Assembly (NCBI RefSeq): GCF_001280085.1
Contig: NZ_LGED01000201.1
Coordinates: forward strand, 1-64,000
Direction: 5' to 3'
DNA: 64,000 nucleotides
From: Saccharothrix sp. NRRL B-16348
GTDB lineage: Bacteria > Actinomycetota > Actinomycetes > Mycobacteriales > Pseudonocardiaceae
Shown here: positions 16,902-24,437 of the stretch, piece by piece
How positions within the stretch are numbered: position 1 is the stretch's first letter
Layout of the letters: every line of letters begins with the position of its first letter
The notes under the pieces: model-generated
The model's database searches: none
Seen by the model: only the letters and a program-made list of their open reading frames with translations
Told to the model about the DNA's origin: nothing
Made by a program: the position numbers and the translations under genes

Positions 16902-17476
16902 AAGCGCTCGTGGTGGTGGCCCACCCGCGCACCGACTCGCTCACGTCGCGCGTGGCGGCCAAGCTGGTGGACCACCTGACCGCGCAGGACGTCGCCGTGG
17001 ACCTGCTCGACCTGCACGCCGAGGGTTTCGACCCGCGCATGACGGTCGAGGACGAACCGGACTGGGCCGACCGCGACAAGGTGTACTCGGCGCCGGTGCG
17101 GGAGCACATGGCCCGGATCGAGGCGGCGGACCTGCTGCTGGTGGTGTTCCCGGTCTGGTGGTTCGGGCCGCCGGCGATCCTCAAGGGGTGGATCGACCGG
17201 GTGTGGAATTACGGCTTCGCCTACGGCCGCGGCCGACCACGCCTGGCCGGCAAGCGGATGCGGTGGATCGGGTTGGCGGGCGAGACGCGGGAGACGTTCG
17301 CCGAGCGCGGCATGGACGACGTGCTCGACCGGCAGCTCCGGGTGGGCGTGTCCCACTACTGCGGGATCGCGGACGCCTCGCTGGCCCTGCTGTACGGCAC
17401 GCTCGCCGGTGACGACCACGTCCGGGGACTGCTCCGGGACGTCACCGGCCTGGTGGACGTCGCTCAGAGGAGTTAA
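16898..17476 (+). CDS. Flavodoxin-2-type NAD(P)H oxidoreductase (KefF/MdaB-like)
   Basis: A 192-residue flavoprotein of the NQO1/KefF/MdaB branch (Flavodoxin_2). Motifs: ALVVVAHPRTDSLTSRVAA for the FMN/FAD phosphate, LLLVVFPVWWFGPPAILKGW, and WNYGFAYGRG. It should reduce quinones by two electrons in the cytosol. The GTG at 16898 overlaps the upstream stop as GTGA, so translation is coupled to the MDR reductase. The 230 bases that follow are non-coding. Confidence 0.9.
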   Translation: MKALVVVAHPRTDSLTSRVAAKLVDHLTAQDVAVDLLDLHAEGFDPRMTVEDEPDWADRDKVYSAPVREHMARIEAADLLLVVFPVWWFGPPAILKGWIDRVWNYGFAYGRGRPRLAGKRMRWIGLAGETRETFAERGMDDVLDRQLRVGVSHYCGIADASLALLYGTLAGDDHVRGLLRDVTGLVDVAQRS

Positions 17477-17576
17477 GGGGTCGGCGCGGCGGTCGCCTCT
17501 CGGCGAGTGGCTCGACGCGGCTCCAGCCGAACGGTATTCCGCGAAGGCGCTTGGTGAGGCCCGGGGACACGGACCG

Positions 17577-17604
17577 CACCGACCGAGTGTTCCAACGGTC
17601 GGTG
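17577..17604 (+). terminator. Hairpin after the redox operon
   Basis: CACCGACCG (17577-17585) and CGGTCGGTG (17596-17604) form a perfect 9-bp stem with a 10-base loop, about 100 bases after the last redox gene. It lacks a T-run, so it may be either a terminator or an mRNA 3' stabiliser. Confidence 0.4.
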
Positions 17605-17655
17605 GGCGCTCGGTGTTCCCGCCTCGGCGTGGCGTGCGTCACGTGCTCTCAGCTT

Positions 17656-17696
17656 CCGTACGCTACCGTACGGCGCAGTGACCATACGCAAGCGTA
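17656..17696. promoter_or_regulatory. Palindromic CGTACG-type elements upstream of DUF3995 gene
   Basis: CCGTACG occurs at 17656 and again at 17666 (CCGTACGG), and TACGC-AA-GCGTA forms a perfect dyad at 17685-17696. The cluster ends 12 bases before the DUF3995 start. The spacing looks like a TetR-type operator overlapping a promoter, but no regulator gene is adjacent in the window. Confidence 0.5.
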
Positions 17697-17708
17697 CGGG
17701 GGTGTCGG

Positions 17709-18125
17709 ATGGCGGTGTTGGCCCTGCTCACGGCGGGTGTGCTGGTGCTCGTGGGTGCGTTGCACGTGCTGTGGATCTTCTCGCCGTGGCCGTTGCGGTC
17801 ACGGGAGGAGTTCGCCCGGCGGGTGGTGGACGTGCCGCCGGAGAAGCTGCCGTCGGCCGGTCTGACGCTGGCGGTGGCCGTGCTGCTCGGCGTGGCGGCC
17901 TACCTCGTGGTGGGTCGCGCGGACCTCGTCGGCGTGCCCGGCCCGGCGTGGTTGTCGGTGGCGGGCACGGCGGGCGTGGCGGCGGTGTTCCTGCTGCGCG
18001 GCGCGGGCGGGCTCGTCTCGTCGTCCCGGAAGTCGACCGAGTTCGCCCGGCTCGACCTGCGCGTCTACTCGCCGCTGTGCCTGGCGCTGGCCGCGTCCTG
18101 CGCGGTGATCGCGGTCGGCGGCTGA
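17709..18125 (+). CDS. DUF3995 four-helix membrane protein
   Basis: A 138-residue integral membrane protein with four hydrophobic segments and the DUF3995 pattern: LVLVGALHVLWIFSPWPL at the N-terminus, a soluble loop, and YSPLCLALAASCAVIA at the C-terminus. The function is unknown. It is followed by a bidirectional terminator and the convergent xylanase gene. Confidence 0.85.
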   Translation: MAVLALLTAGVLVLVGALHVLWIFSPWPLRSREEFARRVVDVPPEKLPSAGLTLAVAVLLGVAAYLVVGRADLVGVPGPAWLSVAGTAGVAAVFLLRGAGGLVSSSRKSTEFARLDLRVYSPLCLALAASCAVIAVGG

Positions 18126-18140
18126 CCCGTGACGTGGAAT

Positions 18141-18177
18141 CGGCCCCCGCCCGGACTCGAGGTCCGAACGGGGGCCG
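18141..18177. terminator. Bidirectional hairpin terminator
   Basis: CGGCCCCCG (18141-18149) pairs with CGGGGGCCG (18169-18177), and an inner stem CGGAC/GTCCG (18152-18156, 18162-18166) extends it. It lies between convergent genes and can serve both. Confidence 0.75.
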
Positions 18178-18215
18178 ACGGCTTGCGCTGACGCGATCGA
18201 GCGTGCGTCGGGGTG

Positions 18216-19382
18216 CTACTTGGCGCAGCCCGGGAGGTGCGGGTGGCGCTCGCCGCGCTCGACCGACTCCTTGGCCAGCGTGCACTGCATGACGTCGTAG
18301 GCGGGTTTGCGGGAGAAGTCCTCCCACATCACCGTCGCCGCGCCCTCGCCGGCGAAGAACACCGGCACCCAGGAGTACTTGTCGGTGAAGCCCCAGATCG
18401 TGAAGGAGTCACAGCCCTCCACGTTGAGGCACGCGACCAGCGTCCGGTTGTAGTAGTCGGCCTGCTTGGCCAGCATCTCCGCGGTCGGCACGCCGTTCGC
18501 CGGCAGGTCCATCCGCACGTCCAGCTCGGTGATGGCCGTGCCGAGACCCAGGTCGGCGAACCGCTTCAGGTTCGTCTCCAGGTCGCCGGGGAAGCCGTAC
18601 CGGGTGCTGAGGTGCGACTGGGCGGAGAAGCCGTGCACCGGCACGCCCTGCGCCTTCAGGTCCTTGATCAACGCGAGGTAGGCGTTGCTCTTGGCGTTGA
18701 CGCTCTCCACGCCGTAGTCGTTGAAGTACAGGTCGGCCTGGGGGTCGGCCTCGTGCGCCCAGCGGAACGCGTCGGCGATGATGCCGGGACCGAGCTCACG
18801 GATCCAGATGTTGTCGGTGGTGCGCAGCGCCCCGGTCTCGGTGAAGATCTCGTTGGCCACGTCCCACTGCTGGATCTTGCCCTTGTAGCGGCCCACGACG
18901 GTGGTGATGTGCTCGCGCAGGATCTCGCGGAGCTCGTCGGCGGTGAAGTCGCCCTGCTCCAGCCACGCCGGGTTCTGGCTGTGCCACAGGAGCGTGTGCC
19001 CGCGGACGACCTGGCGGTTGCGCTGCGCGAACTTCACGATGGCGTCGGCCATCCCGAAGTTGTAGCGGTCGCGCTCCGGGTGGATGTACTCCCACTTCAT
19101 CTGGTTCTCGGCGGACACCGAGCTGAACTCCTTGGCCAGCACGGAGCGGTACTCGAGGTCCTTGGTGAACGGGTCGGGGTAGGGCTGGTCCTCGTGGTGG
19201 CCGCCACCGGCTGCGGCGGTGCCGATGTAGAACCCCTTGGGCGCCACCCAGCGGAGGCTGTCCTTCTTCGCGTGGCCCGCGGACAGGTCACCCGTGTCGG
19301 GCGAGGCTGCGGCCACGAGGGCCAGCGGCGATGTCAACGCCATCGCGGCGAGCGCGGCGGTGACGAGGCGGATCGACTTCAT
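18216..19382 (-). CDS. Secreted GH10 endo-1,4-beta-xylanase
   Basis: A 388-residue secreted enzyme with a signal peptide (MKSIRLVTAALAAMALTSPL, cut after about residue 26) and a single GH10 barrel. The acid/base Glu is in QWDVANEIF and the nucleophile Glu in TAITELDVRM; other GH10 marks are SAENQMKWE, RGHTLLWHSQNPAW and SFTIWGFTDKYSW. It hydrolyses internal xylan bonds outside the cell. There is no carbohydrate-binding module, unlike many actinomycete xylanases. A CGAAA-G-TTTCG dyad upstream resembles the palindrome reported before actinomycete xylanase genes. Confidence 0.95.
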   Translation of the reverse strand: MKSIRLVTAALAAMALTSPLALVAAASPDTGDLSAGHAKKDSLRWVAPKGFYIGTAAAGGGHHEDQPYPDPFTKDLEYRSVLAKEFSSVSAENQMKWEYIHPERDRYNFGMADAIVKFAQRNRQVVRGHTLLWHSQNPAWLEQGDFTADELREILREHITTVVGRYKGKIQQWDVANEIFTETGALRTTDNIWIRELGPGIIADAFRWAHEADPQADLYFNDYGVESVNAKSNAYLALIKDLKAQGVPVHGFSAQSHLSTRYGFPGDLETNLKRFADLGLGTAITELDVRMDLPANGVPTAEMLAKQADYYNRTLVACLNVEGCDSFTIWGFTDKYSWVPVFFAGEGAATVMWEDFSRKPAYDVMQCTLAKESVERGERHPHLPGCAK

Positions 19383-19422
19383 GGAGGTCTTCGCTTTCTC
19401 GGACGACTACGACGGCGGCGTT

Positions 19423-19433
19423 CGAAAGTTTCG
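19423..19433 (-). promoter_or_regulatory. Xylanase-type palindrome CGAAAGTTTCG
   Basis: An 11-base dyad, 40 bases upstream of the xylanase start. A sequence of this kind has been noted before xylanase genes in Streptomyces; I recall this from the literature and could not check it. Confidence 0.5.
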
Positions 19434-19603
19434 TCTTTGATCCGGCAATTTTCGAGATGCCGGACCCTAAGACGGCCGCCGGGCGATCGTCAAGCCTTCG
19501 TCAAGTACTCACCACCGCCCGTCGGTGCTGGTCGGAGAGTTTTGTCGGGGCGGACCGCTACCGTGATCACCGAACGGGCAAGTGAGTGACTGGGGGTCAC
19601 GGG

Positions 19604-20836
19604 ATGAGGAAACTGGCGGTAGGGCTGGTCGCCGTGCTGGGGCTGGCGCTGGTCCCGGGCACGGCGGTGGGTTCGGCCGGGGCCGCGGGCCTCGGGTGGA
19701 ACGCGACGTGGGCCGCCTCGCCGCACGCGCCGACCGACGTGTTCGGACCGGGTTGGGGGACGGTCGGCTTCGACGACCACACCGTCCGCCAGGTGGTGCG
19801 GATCAGCGATGGCGGCGCGGCGGTGCGGATCAGGCTGTCCAACGCCTACGGCACGTCGCCGCTGGTCGTGACCGGCGCGACGGTGGCGCGGACGGAGCAG
19901 GGCGCGGCGGTGCGCCCGAACACGGTGCGGCACCTGACGTTCGGCGGCGGTCGCTCGGTGACGGTGCCGGTCGGCGGTGAGGTGGTCGGCGACCTCGCGC
20001 CGCTGGCCGTCGCGCCGCTGAGCCAGGTGACCGTGACGCTGTACCTGGCCGGGAAGACGGGGCCGGCCACCGGGCACGCGTTCGCGAGCGCGACGAGCTG
20101 GCGGGCGTCCGGCGACCACCGGGCCGACGCGGCGGCGGACGCGTTCACCGAGACGTCGACGTCGTGGTACTACCTCGACGCGGTCGAGGTCGTCGACGCC
20201 ACGCCGCGGCGCGAGGTCGTGGTGGCCTTCGGCGACTCGATCACCGACGGCACGGCGTCCACTGTGGACGCCGACAACCGCTACCCGGACGAGCTGGCCG
20301 AGCGGCTGCGCGGACGGCGCGGCGTGGTGAACGCGGGCATCGGCGGCAGCCGGGTGCTCAACGACTCGTCGTGCTTCGGCGAGAAGGCGACGGCGCGGTT
20401 CGAGCGCGACGCGCTGGCGCAGCCCGACGTGCGCACGGTGATCCTGTTGGAGGGCATCAACGACATCGGGTTCAACCAGTTCCCGATCGACTGCACCACG
20501 CCGAACCCGGTGGTCACCGCGGCCGAGCTGATCGCCGGGTACCGCGACCTGATCGGCCAGGCGCACGCGAAGGGCGTGCGGGTCGTGGGCGGCACGTTGC
20601 TGCCGTTCAAGGGCGCCGCGTACTACACCGACGCGGGCGAGGCGGTGCGGGACGAGGTGAACGCGTGGATCCGCACGTCCGGCGAGTTCGACGCGGTGGT
20701 CGACTTCGACCGCGCGATGGCCGACCCGGCGGATCCGGACGCGTTGCGGCCCGCTTACGACAGCGGCGACCGCCTGCACCCGAACGACGTGGGTTACCGG
20801 GCGATGGCCGAGGCCGTCGACCTGTCGGTGCTGTAG
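19604..20836 (+). CDS. Secreted SGNH/GDSL hydrolase
   Basis: A 410-residue secreted hydrolase: signal peptide MRKLAVGLVAVLGLALVPGT, an N-terminal beta-rich domain (about residues 30-200) and a GDSL hydrolase domain (about 205-410). Block I FGDSITDG gives Ser, block II GIGGSRVLND gives Gly, block III EGINDIGF gives Asn, and block V DRLHPN gives Asp and His. The two-part layout is common in actinomycete lipases/acyl esterases, and the xylanase and LPMO neighbours suggest deacetylation of plant polysaccharide, though lipid esterase activity is equally possible. It ends at a strong terminator. Confidence 0.9.
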   Translation: MRKLAVGLVAVLGLALVPGTAVGSAGAAGLGWNATWAASPHAPTDVFGPGWGTVGFDDHTVRQVVRISDGGAAVRIRLSNAYGTSPLVVTGATVARTEQGAAVRPNTVRHLTFGGGRSVTVPVGGEVVGDLAPLAVAPLSQVTVTLYLAGKTGPATGHAFASATSWRASGDHRADAAADAFTETSTSWYYLDAVEVVDATPRREVVVAFGDSITDGTASTVDADNRYPDELAERLRGRRGVVNAGIGGSRVLNDSSCFGEKATARFERDALAQPDVRTVILLEGINDIGFNQFPIDCTTPNPVVTAAELIAGYRDLIGQAHAKGVRVVGGTLLPFKGAAYYTDAGEAVRDEVNAWIRTSGEFDAVVDFDRAMADPADPDALRPAYDSGDRLHPNDVGYRAMAEAVDLSVL

Positions 20837-20850
20837 CTCGCGACCGACCC

Positions 20851-20886
20851 GAAACGCCCTCCCGGCAGCCGTCGGGAGGGCGTTTC
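20851..20886 (+). terminator. Strong 14-bp stem terminator
   Basis: GAAACGCCCTCCCG (20851-20864) pairs perfectly with CGGGAGGGCGTTTC (20873-20886) around an 8-base loop, 14 bases after the SGNH hydrolase stop. Confidence 0.85.
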
Positions 20887-20974
20887 GTCGAATTGCGGTC
20901 GAATGCGCGTCGAATGCGAAGCCGCTGTCCCGCAACACTTCCCATTTCCGCGCACGCTTGGTTACAGTGCGATT

Positions 20975-20988
20975 TGGGAGCGCTCCCA
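20975..20988. promoter_or_regulatory. Perfect CebR operator
   Basis: TGGGAGCGCTCCCA is a perfect 14-bp palindrome and exactly the consensus bound by CebR, the LacI-family cellulose-utilisation repressor of Streptomyces. It lies 51 bases before the LPMO start, just downstream of a plausible -10 TACAGT (20963-20968). The gene should be induced by cello-oligosaccharides. Confidence 0.85.
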
Positions 20989-21038
20989 GCCCACCCATGG
21001 TCATTGCCAACATGGTTGTCCTCAACGAGGAGGAGAGA

Positions 21039-21713
21039 GTGGCGCTCATATCCGTCCCTGTGAACAAGAAGAGCCTGTTCGCCAAGGCCTTCGCGACGGT
21101 CGCGGTCGTCGCCGGGCTCATGGCGAGCATGATGACCGGCGTCGCCCAGGCGCACGGGTCGACCGTCGACCCGCCGACGCGCAACTACGGCTGCTGGCAG
21201 CGGTGGGGCAGCGATTTCCAGAACCCGACGATGGCCCAGCAGGACCCGATGTGCTGGCAGGCGTGGCAGGCCGACACCACTGCCATGTGGAACTGGAACG
21301 GCCTGTACCGCGAAGGTGTCGCGGGCAACCACCAGGGCGCCATCCCCAACGGCCAGCTGTGCAGCGGCGGGCGGACCGGCGGCATGCGGTACGCGGCCCT
21401 GGACAACCCGGGTCAGTGGAAGGCCGCGACCAAGCCGCGGCAGTTCACCCTCGACATCTGGGACCAGGCCCGGCACGGCGCGGACTACCTGCGGGTGTAC
21501 GTGACCAAGCAGGGCTACGACGCCACGACCACGCCGTTGGGCTGGAACCACCTGGACCTGGTCGCGACGACCGGCCGCTACGCGCCGTCCGACCACTACC
21601 GGGTCGCGGTGAACGCGGGCAGCCGCACCGGCAGGCACGTGGTCTACGCGATCTGGCAGGCCAGCCACTCGGACCAGTCGTACTACTTCTGCAGCGACGT
21701 GATCTTCCAGTAG
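21039..21713 (+). CDS. Secreted AA10 lytic polysaccharide monooxygenase
   Basis: A 224-residue copper monooxygenase. A long signal peptide ends in VAQA, and cleavage leaves His as residue 1 (HGSTVDPPTRNYGC), the first ligand of the copper histidine brace; the second should be the His in the TTAMWNWNGLYREGVAGNHQ region. The family ending is QASHSDQSYYFCSDVIF. It has only the catalytic domain. It oxidatively breaks chitin or cellulose; the CebR box argues for cellulose. I use the GTG at 21039, preceded by GAGGAGGAGA, over upstream in-frame ATGs that would overlap the operator region. Confidence 0.93.
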   Translation: MALISVPVNKKSLFAKAFATVAVVAGLMASMMTGVAQAHGSTVDPPTRNYGCWQRWGSDFQNPTMAQQDPMCWQAWQADTTAMWNWNGLYREGVAGNHQGAIPNGQLCSGGRTGGMRYAALDNPGQWKAATKPRQFTLDIWDQARHGADYLRVYVTKQGYDATTTPLGWNHLDLVATTGRYAPSDHYRVAVNAGSRTGRHVVYAIWQASHSDQSYYFCSDVIFQ

Positions 21714-21720
21714 GCGGGCC

Positions 21721-21760
21721 GGGTTCCGTGCCCGCCCGAGCAGCGGTGGGCACGGAACCC
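21721..21760. terminator. Bidirectional terminator
   Basis: GGGTTCCGTGCCC (21721-21733) and GGGCACGGAACCC (21748-21760) form a perfect 13-bp stem between the convergent LPMO and repeat-protein genes. Confidence 0.85.
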
Positions 21761-21767
21761 GTTGCCG

Positions 21768-23339
21768 TCACTGGTCGATGAACAGGCCCTGGCCGAGGCC
21801 GGAGCCGGAGGAGTCGTTGCCCGGCAGGACGGTCGTGTTGTCACCGCGCGCCGGGACGCCCACCACGGTCGGCTCGCCGTCCACCAGGTAGGTGTCGCCG
21901 GTGGTCGCGCGGTCGAGGAAGACGCCGAGGCCCTGGTTGTTGCCGAAGCCGAGGCTGCCCGCCCTGGTGCTCGGGTTCTGGATCGGGCCGACGAACTCAC
22001 CCGCGAACGCCCCGTGGTAGCTGTCCGCGCCGGAGTCGTCGATCAGGACGCCGGTGGTGCCGGGCAGCACGTTGGCCGTGCCCTGGACGAACCGGGGGAT
22101 CCGGTCGCACAGTCCTTCGCCCTCGTCGTCCCGCACACCGCCCGCACCCTCGGTCTGGTTGGGCGCGGACGGGTCGATCGGTGCGGGCATGTAGTAGTCG
22201 TAGGTGTCGTCGCCCGCCTGGTCGTTGAGCAGGCCGAAGCCGCCGACCAGCGCGAAGCCCTGGCTGTTGCGCACCGCCGAGTACGTGTCGTCCCCGCCGT
22301 CGTCCGACAGCAGGCCGACGCCGAAGATGTGGCCCGCGCCGAGTGAGCCGGTCTTGCCGGTGTAGGCGTCGGCCGTGCCGCCCGAGTCACGCAGGACGCT
22401 CACGCCGAGGAACCCCGCGCCGGCGGTCATCATCCGGCGCACGACCGGGTCGGTGGTGCAGCCGGTGTCGTGGTCGGGGGTTTCCTTGACGCCGTAGGTG
22501 TCCTGGCCCGCGAGGTCGAGCAGGACGCCGACCGCGGGCACGCAGTCGAGCGCGGTCAGACCGGGGATGGCGCGCTGGCAGCCCTGCGCCGGGCCGGTGC
22601 CGCGCAGGCCGGTGACGGCGGAGCCGGCGGGGGAGAAGTTGAGGTCGACCATGTTGCCACCGGCGTTGTTGCGGTACGTGTCGTCGCCGCCGACGTCGAT
22701 GAGCAGCATGTAGTCGTGCGCGTAGGTGTTGTCGCCACAGGTGCTGCCGTCCAGCCGCAGCACGGGCCAGAGGTCGAGGTCGGCGGTGCCGGGTACCGCG
22801 CACGAAGCGGTCGCCGGGCCGGTCGCCAGGTCGTCCAGCGTGAGCTGCAGCTCGACCGTCCGCCGCCACACGGGCTCGGCGCACGCCTTGATGCCGGCGT
22901 GCGCCAGGGGGTCCAGGGAGCCGCCGGTCTTGAGCACGAGCGGCAGCAGGCCGGTCGGGATGGCTTCGAAGCGCGTCCCGGTGACCTGCCGGCAGGTGGT
23001 CATCGCGGTGAGCAGGTTCGCGACCCGACCGGCGATTTCGGCGGACAGGCCCGAGGAGCCGATGGCCGCGGTGGCGTCCTGCGGCAGGCCGACCCCGGTG
23101 GAGAGCGCGGAGACGGCGGTGCCCAGCGCGCCGACCGGGTCGGCGGGCAGCGGGGTCGTGATGGTGGTCGGCGTGCTCAACAGGCCCTGGTGGGGCTGGA
23201 GCCGGGCGCCGACGACGGGGTCGACGGCGGCGATCGCCTGCCAGGCCGAACCACTCGCGGCAGCCGTGCCGTTCGCGGCGACGAGCAGCGCCACGCAGCC
23301 GGACAACGAGAGCAACGCTCGTCTTAATCGTCTCGACAT
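21768..23339 (-). CDS. Secreted protein with D-x-x-G-D-D-T-Y repeats
   Basis: A 523-residue secreted protein of unknown function. A signal peptide (about residues 1-28) is followed by a helical region (about 30-190), then seven or eight repeats of a motif hydrophobic-hydrophobic-x-D-x-x-G-x-D-T-Y: LLIDVGGDDTY, VLLDLAGQDTY, VLRDSGGTADAY, LLSDDGGDDTY, LLNDQAGDDTY, VLIDDSGADSY and VFLDRATTGDTY. The Asp/Gly-rich repeats recall calcium-binding beta-roll or beta-helix turns but are not canonical RTX nonapeptides. Cysteines are scattered in the repeat region. It sits downstream of the pectate lyase operon, separated by a hairpin, so a role on plant polymers or the cell surface is possible. Confidence 0.7.
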   Translation of the reverse strand: MSRRLRRALLSLSGCVALLVAANGTAAASGSAWQAIAAVDPVVGARLQPHQGLLSTPTTITTPLPADPVGALGTAVSALSTGVGLPQDATAAIGSSGLSAEIAGRVANLLTAMTTCRQVTGTRFEAIPTGLLPLVLKTGGSLDPLAHAGIKACAEPVWRRTVELQLTLDDLATGPATASCAVPGTADLDLWPVLRLDGSTCGDNTYAHDYMLLIDVGGDDTYRNNAGGNMVDLNFSPAGSAVTGLRGTGPAQGCQRAIPGLTALDCVPAVGVLLDLAGQDTYGVKETPDHDTGCTTDPVVRRMMTAGAGFLGVSVLRDSGGTADAYTGKTGSLGAGHIFGVGLLSDDGGDDTYSAVRNSQGFALVGGFGLLNDQAGDDTYDYYMPAPIDPSAPNQTEGAGGVRDDEGEGLCDRIPRFVQGTANVLPGTTGVLIDDSGADSYHGAFAGEFVGPIQNPSTRAGSLGFGNNQGLGVFLDRATTGDTYLVDGEPTVVGVPARGDNTTVLPGNDSSGSGLGQGLFIDQ

Positions 23340-23359
23340 CGTCGATGTTCCCTTCGAAC

Positions 23360-23404
23360 GCGGATCGGGGCGGCCGAACTATAGAGTCGGCCGTCCCGAT
23401 CCGC
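23360..23404 (-). terminator. Bipartite hairpin between pectate lyase operon and repeat protein
   Basis: GCGGATCGGG (23360-23369) pairs with CCCGATCCGC (23395-23404), and GGCCGA (23372-23377) with TCGGCC (23387-23392), so 16 base pairs form around a small internal loop. It probably ends the pectate lyase transcript; as it is only 20 bases before the next start, it could also regulate read-through into that gene. Confidence 0.65.
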
Positions 23405-23444
23405 ACCCTAGGGAATGCGGTGTGCGCGCGAATTTCGCCGTTCG

Positions 23445-24437
23445 TCAGATCTTGCCGGTGCCGGCGCCCTGGGTCACGAGCGCCTTCACGTCGGCCGGGC
23501 TGTCGAGGGCGTACTGGTAGTAGGTGCGCGGGTCGGTGACGGTGCCGCCGACGACCGGCTTCCCGCTGTTCACGAAGACGTTGTTCCGCTCCACGATGTT
23601 GCCCTTGGGCCCGGAGTAGCTGTTGGTCATGGGCTCTTCGACGTTGTCGAAGTAGTTGCCCTCGATCCAGCAGCCCGACTGGGCCTGGCACGCCGGTCCG
23701 GTGTCGCTGTTGTTGAGGAAGTAGTTGTTGAAGATGTGCACCGGGTTGCCGAACCGGGTGCGCGGGTTGCGTTGCGACGTCTTGTTGAAGAAGTTGTGGT
23801 GGTAGCTGACCTTCAGGTGGCCGGTGTCCTGGGCGCCGTTGCTGTCGGAGTGCCCGAGCAGCATGTTCTTGGCGTGGTCGTGGACGTGGTTCCACGACAC
23901 CGTGACGTAGCTGGAGCCGCGCTTGATGTCGATCAGCCCGTCGTAGCCGCGGGAGAGGTCGTTGTGGTCGATCCAGACGTGGTGGCTGAACATCTGCACG
24001 TTGATCGAGTCGTCGGTGGCGTTGCGGAACACCAGGTTGCGGATGATCACGTTGTGCACGGCGTCCGCCGGCGGGGTGGTCGTCTCGCTGACCGGCAGGC
24101 CGACGTTCAGCCCGCCGCCGGTGATGCCCGACGCCGCGCCGACGCCGACGATCGTCTTGTCCGAGGTGACGTCGTGCATGCCGGCCGGCACCGTGATCAT
24201 GCCCTGCACCCGCACCACGCGCGGTCCGGTGGCCTTGATCGCGGCGATGAGGTCGGCGGCGGTGGACACCGTGACCTCGGGGCCGCCCTCGCCGCCCGTC
24301 GTGCCGTTCTGCCCCAGGGCGTTGACGGCGGCGAAGCCGATCGGCGCGCTGTCGGCGGCAGCGGCCGTCACGGGTGTCGCGACGGCCAGGCCGCCGAGCA
24401 GCGTCACCGCGACCGCGACCGCGGTCGTCCTCTTCAT
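23445..24437 (-). CDS. Secreted PL1 pectate lyase, fourth gene of operon
   Basis: A 330-residue pectate lyase of family PL1 (beta-helix). A Sec-type signal peptide (MKRTTAVAVAVTLLGGLAVA, no twin arginine) is followed by GFAAVNALGQNGTTGG, TIVGVGAASGITGGG, VHNVIIRNLVFRN, the vWiDH motif HHVWIDHNDLSRGYDGLIDI and the catalytic-region HHNFFNKTSQRNPRTRFGN. It carries two extra cysteines (GPACQAQSGCW) not seen in its paralogues and binds pectin or pectate by calcium. ATG overlaps the preceding stop (TGATG). Confidence 0.93.
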   Translation of the reverse strand: MKRTTAVAVAVTLLGGLAVATPVTAAAADSAPIGFAAVNALGQNGTTGGEGGPEVTVSTAADLIAAIKATGPRVVRVQGMITVPAGMHDVTSDKTIVGVGAASGITGGGLNVGLPVSETTTPPADAVHNVIIRNLVFRNATDDSINVQMFSHHVWIDHNDLSRGYDGLIDIKRGSSYVTVSWNHVHDHAKNMLLGHSDSNGAQDTGHLKVSYHHNFFNKTSQRNPRTRFGNPVHIFNNYFLNNSDTGPACQAQSGCWIEGNYFDNVEEPMTNSYSGPKGNIVERNNVFVNSGKPVVGGTVTDPRTYYQYALDSPADVKALVTQGAGTGKI

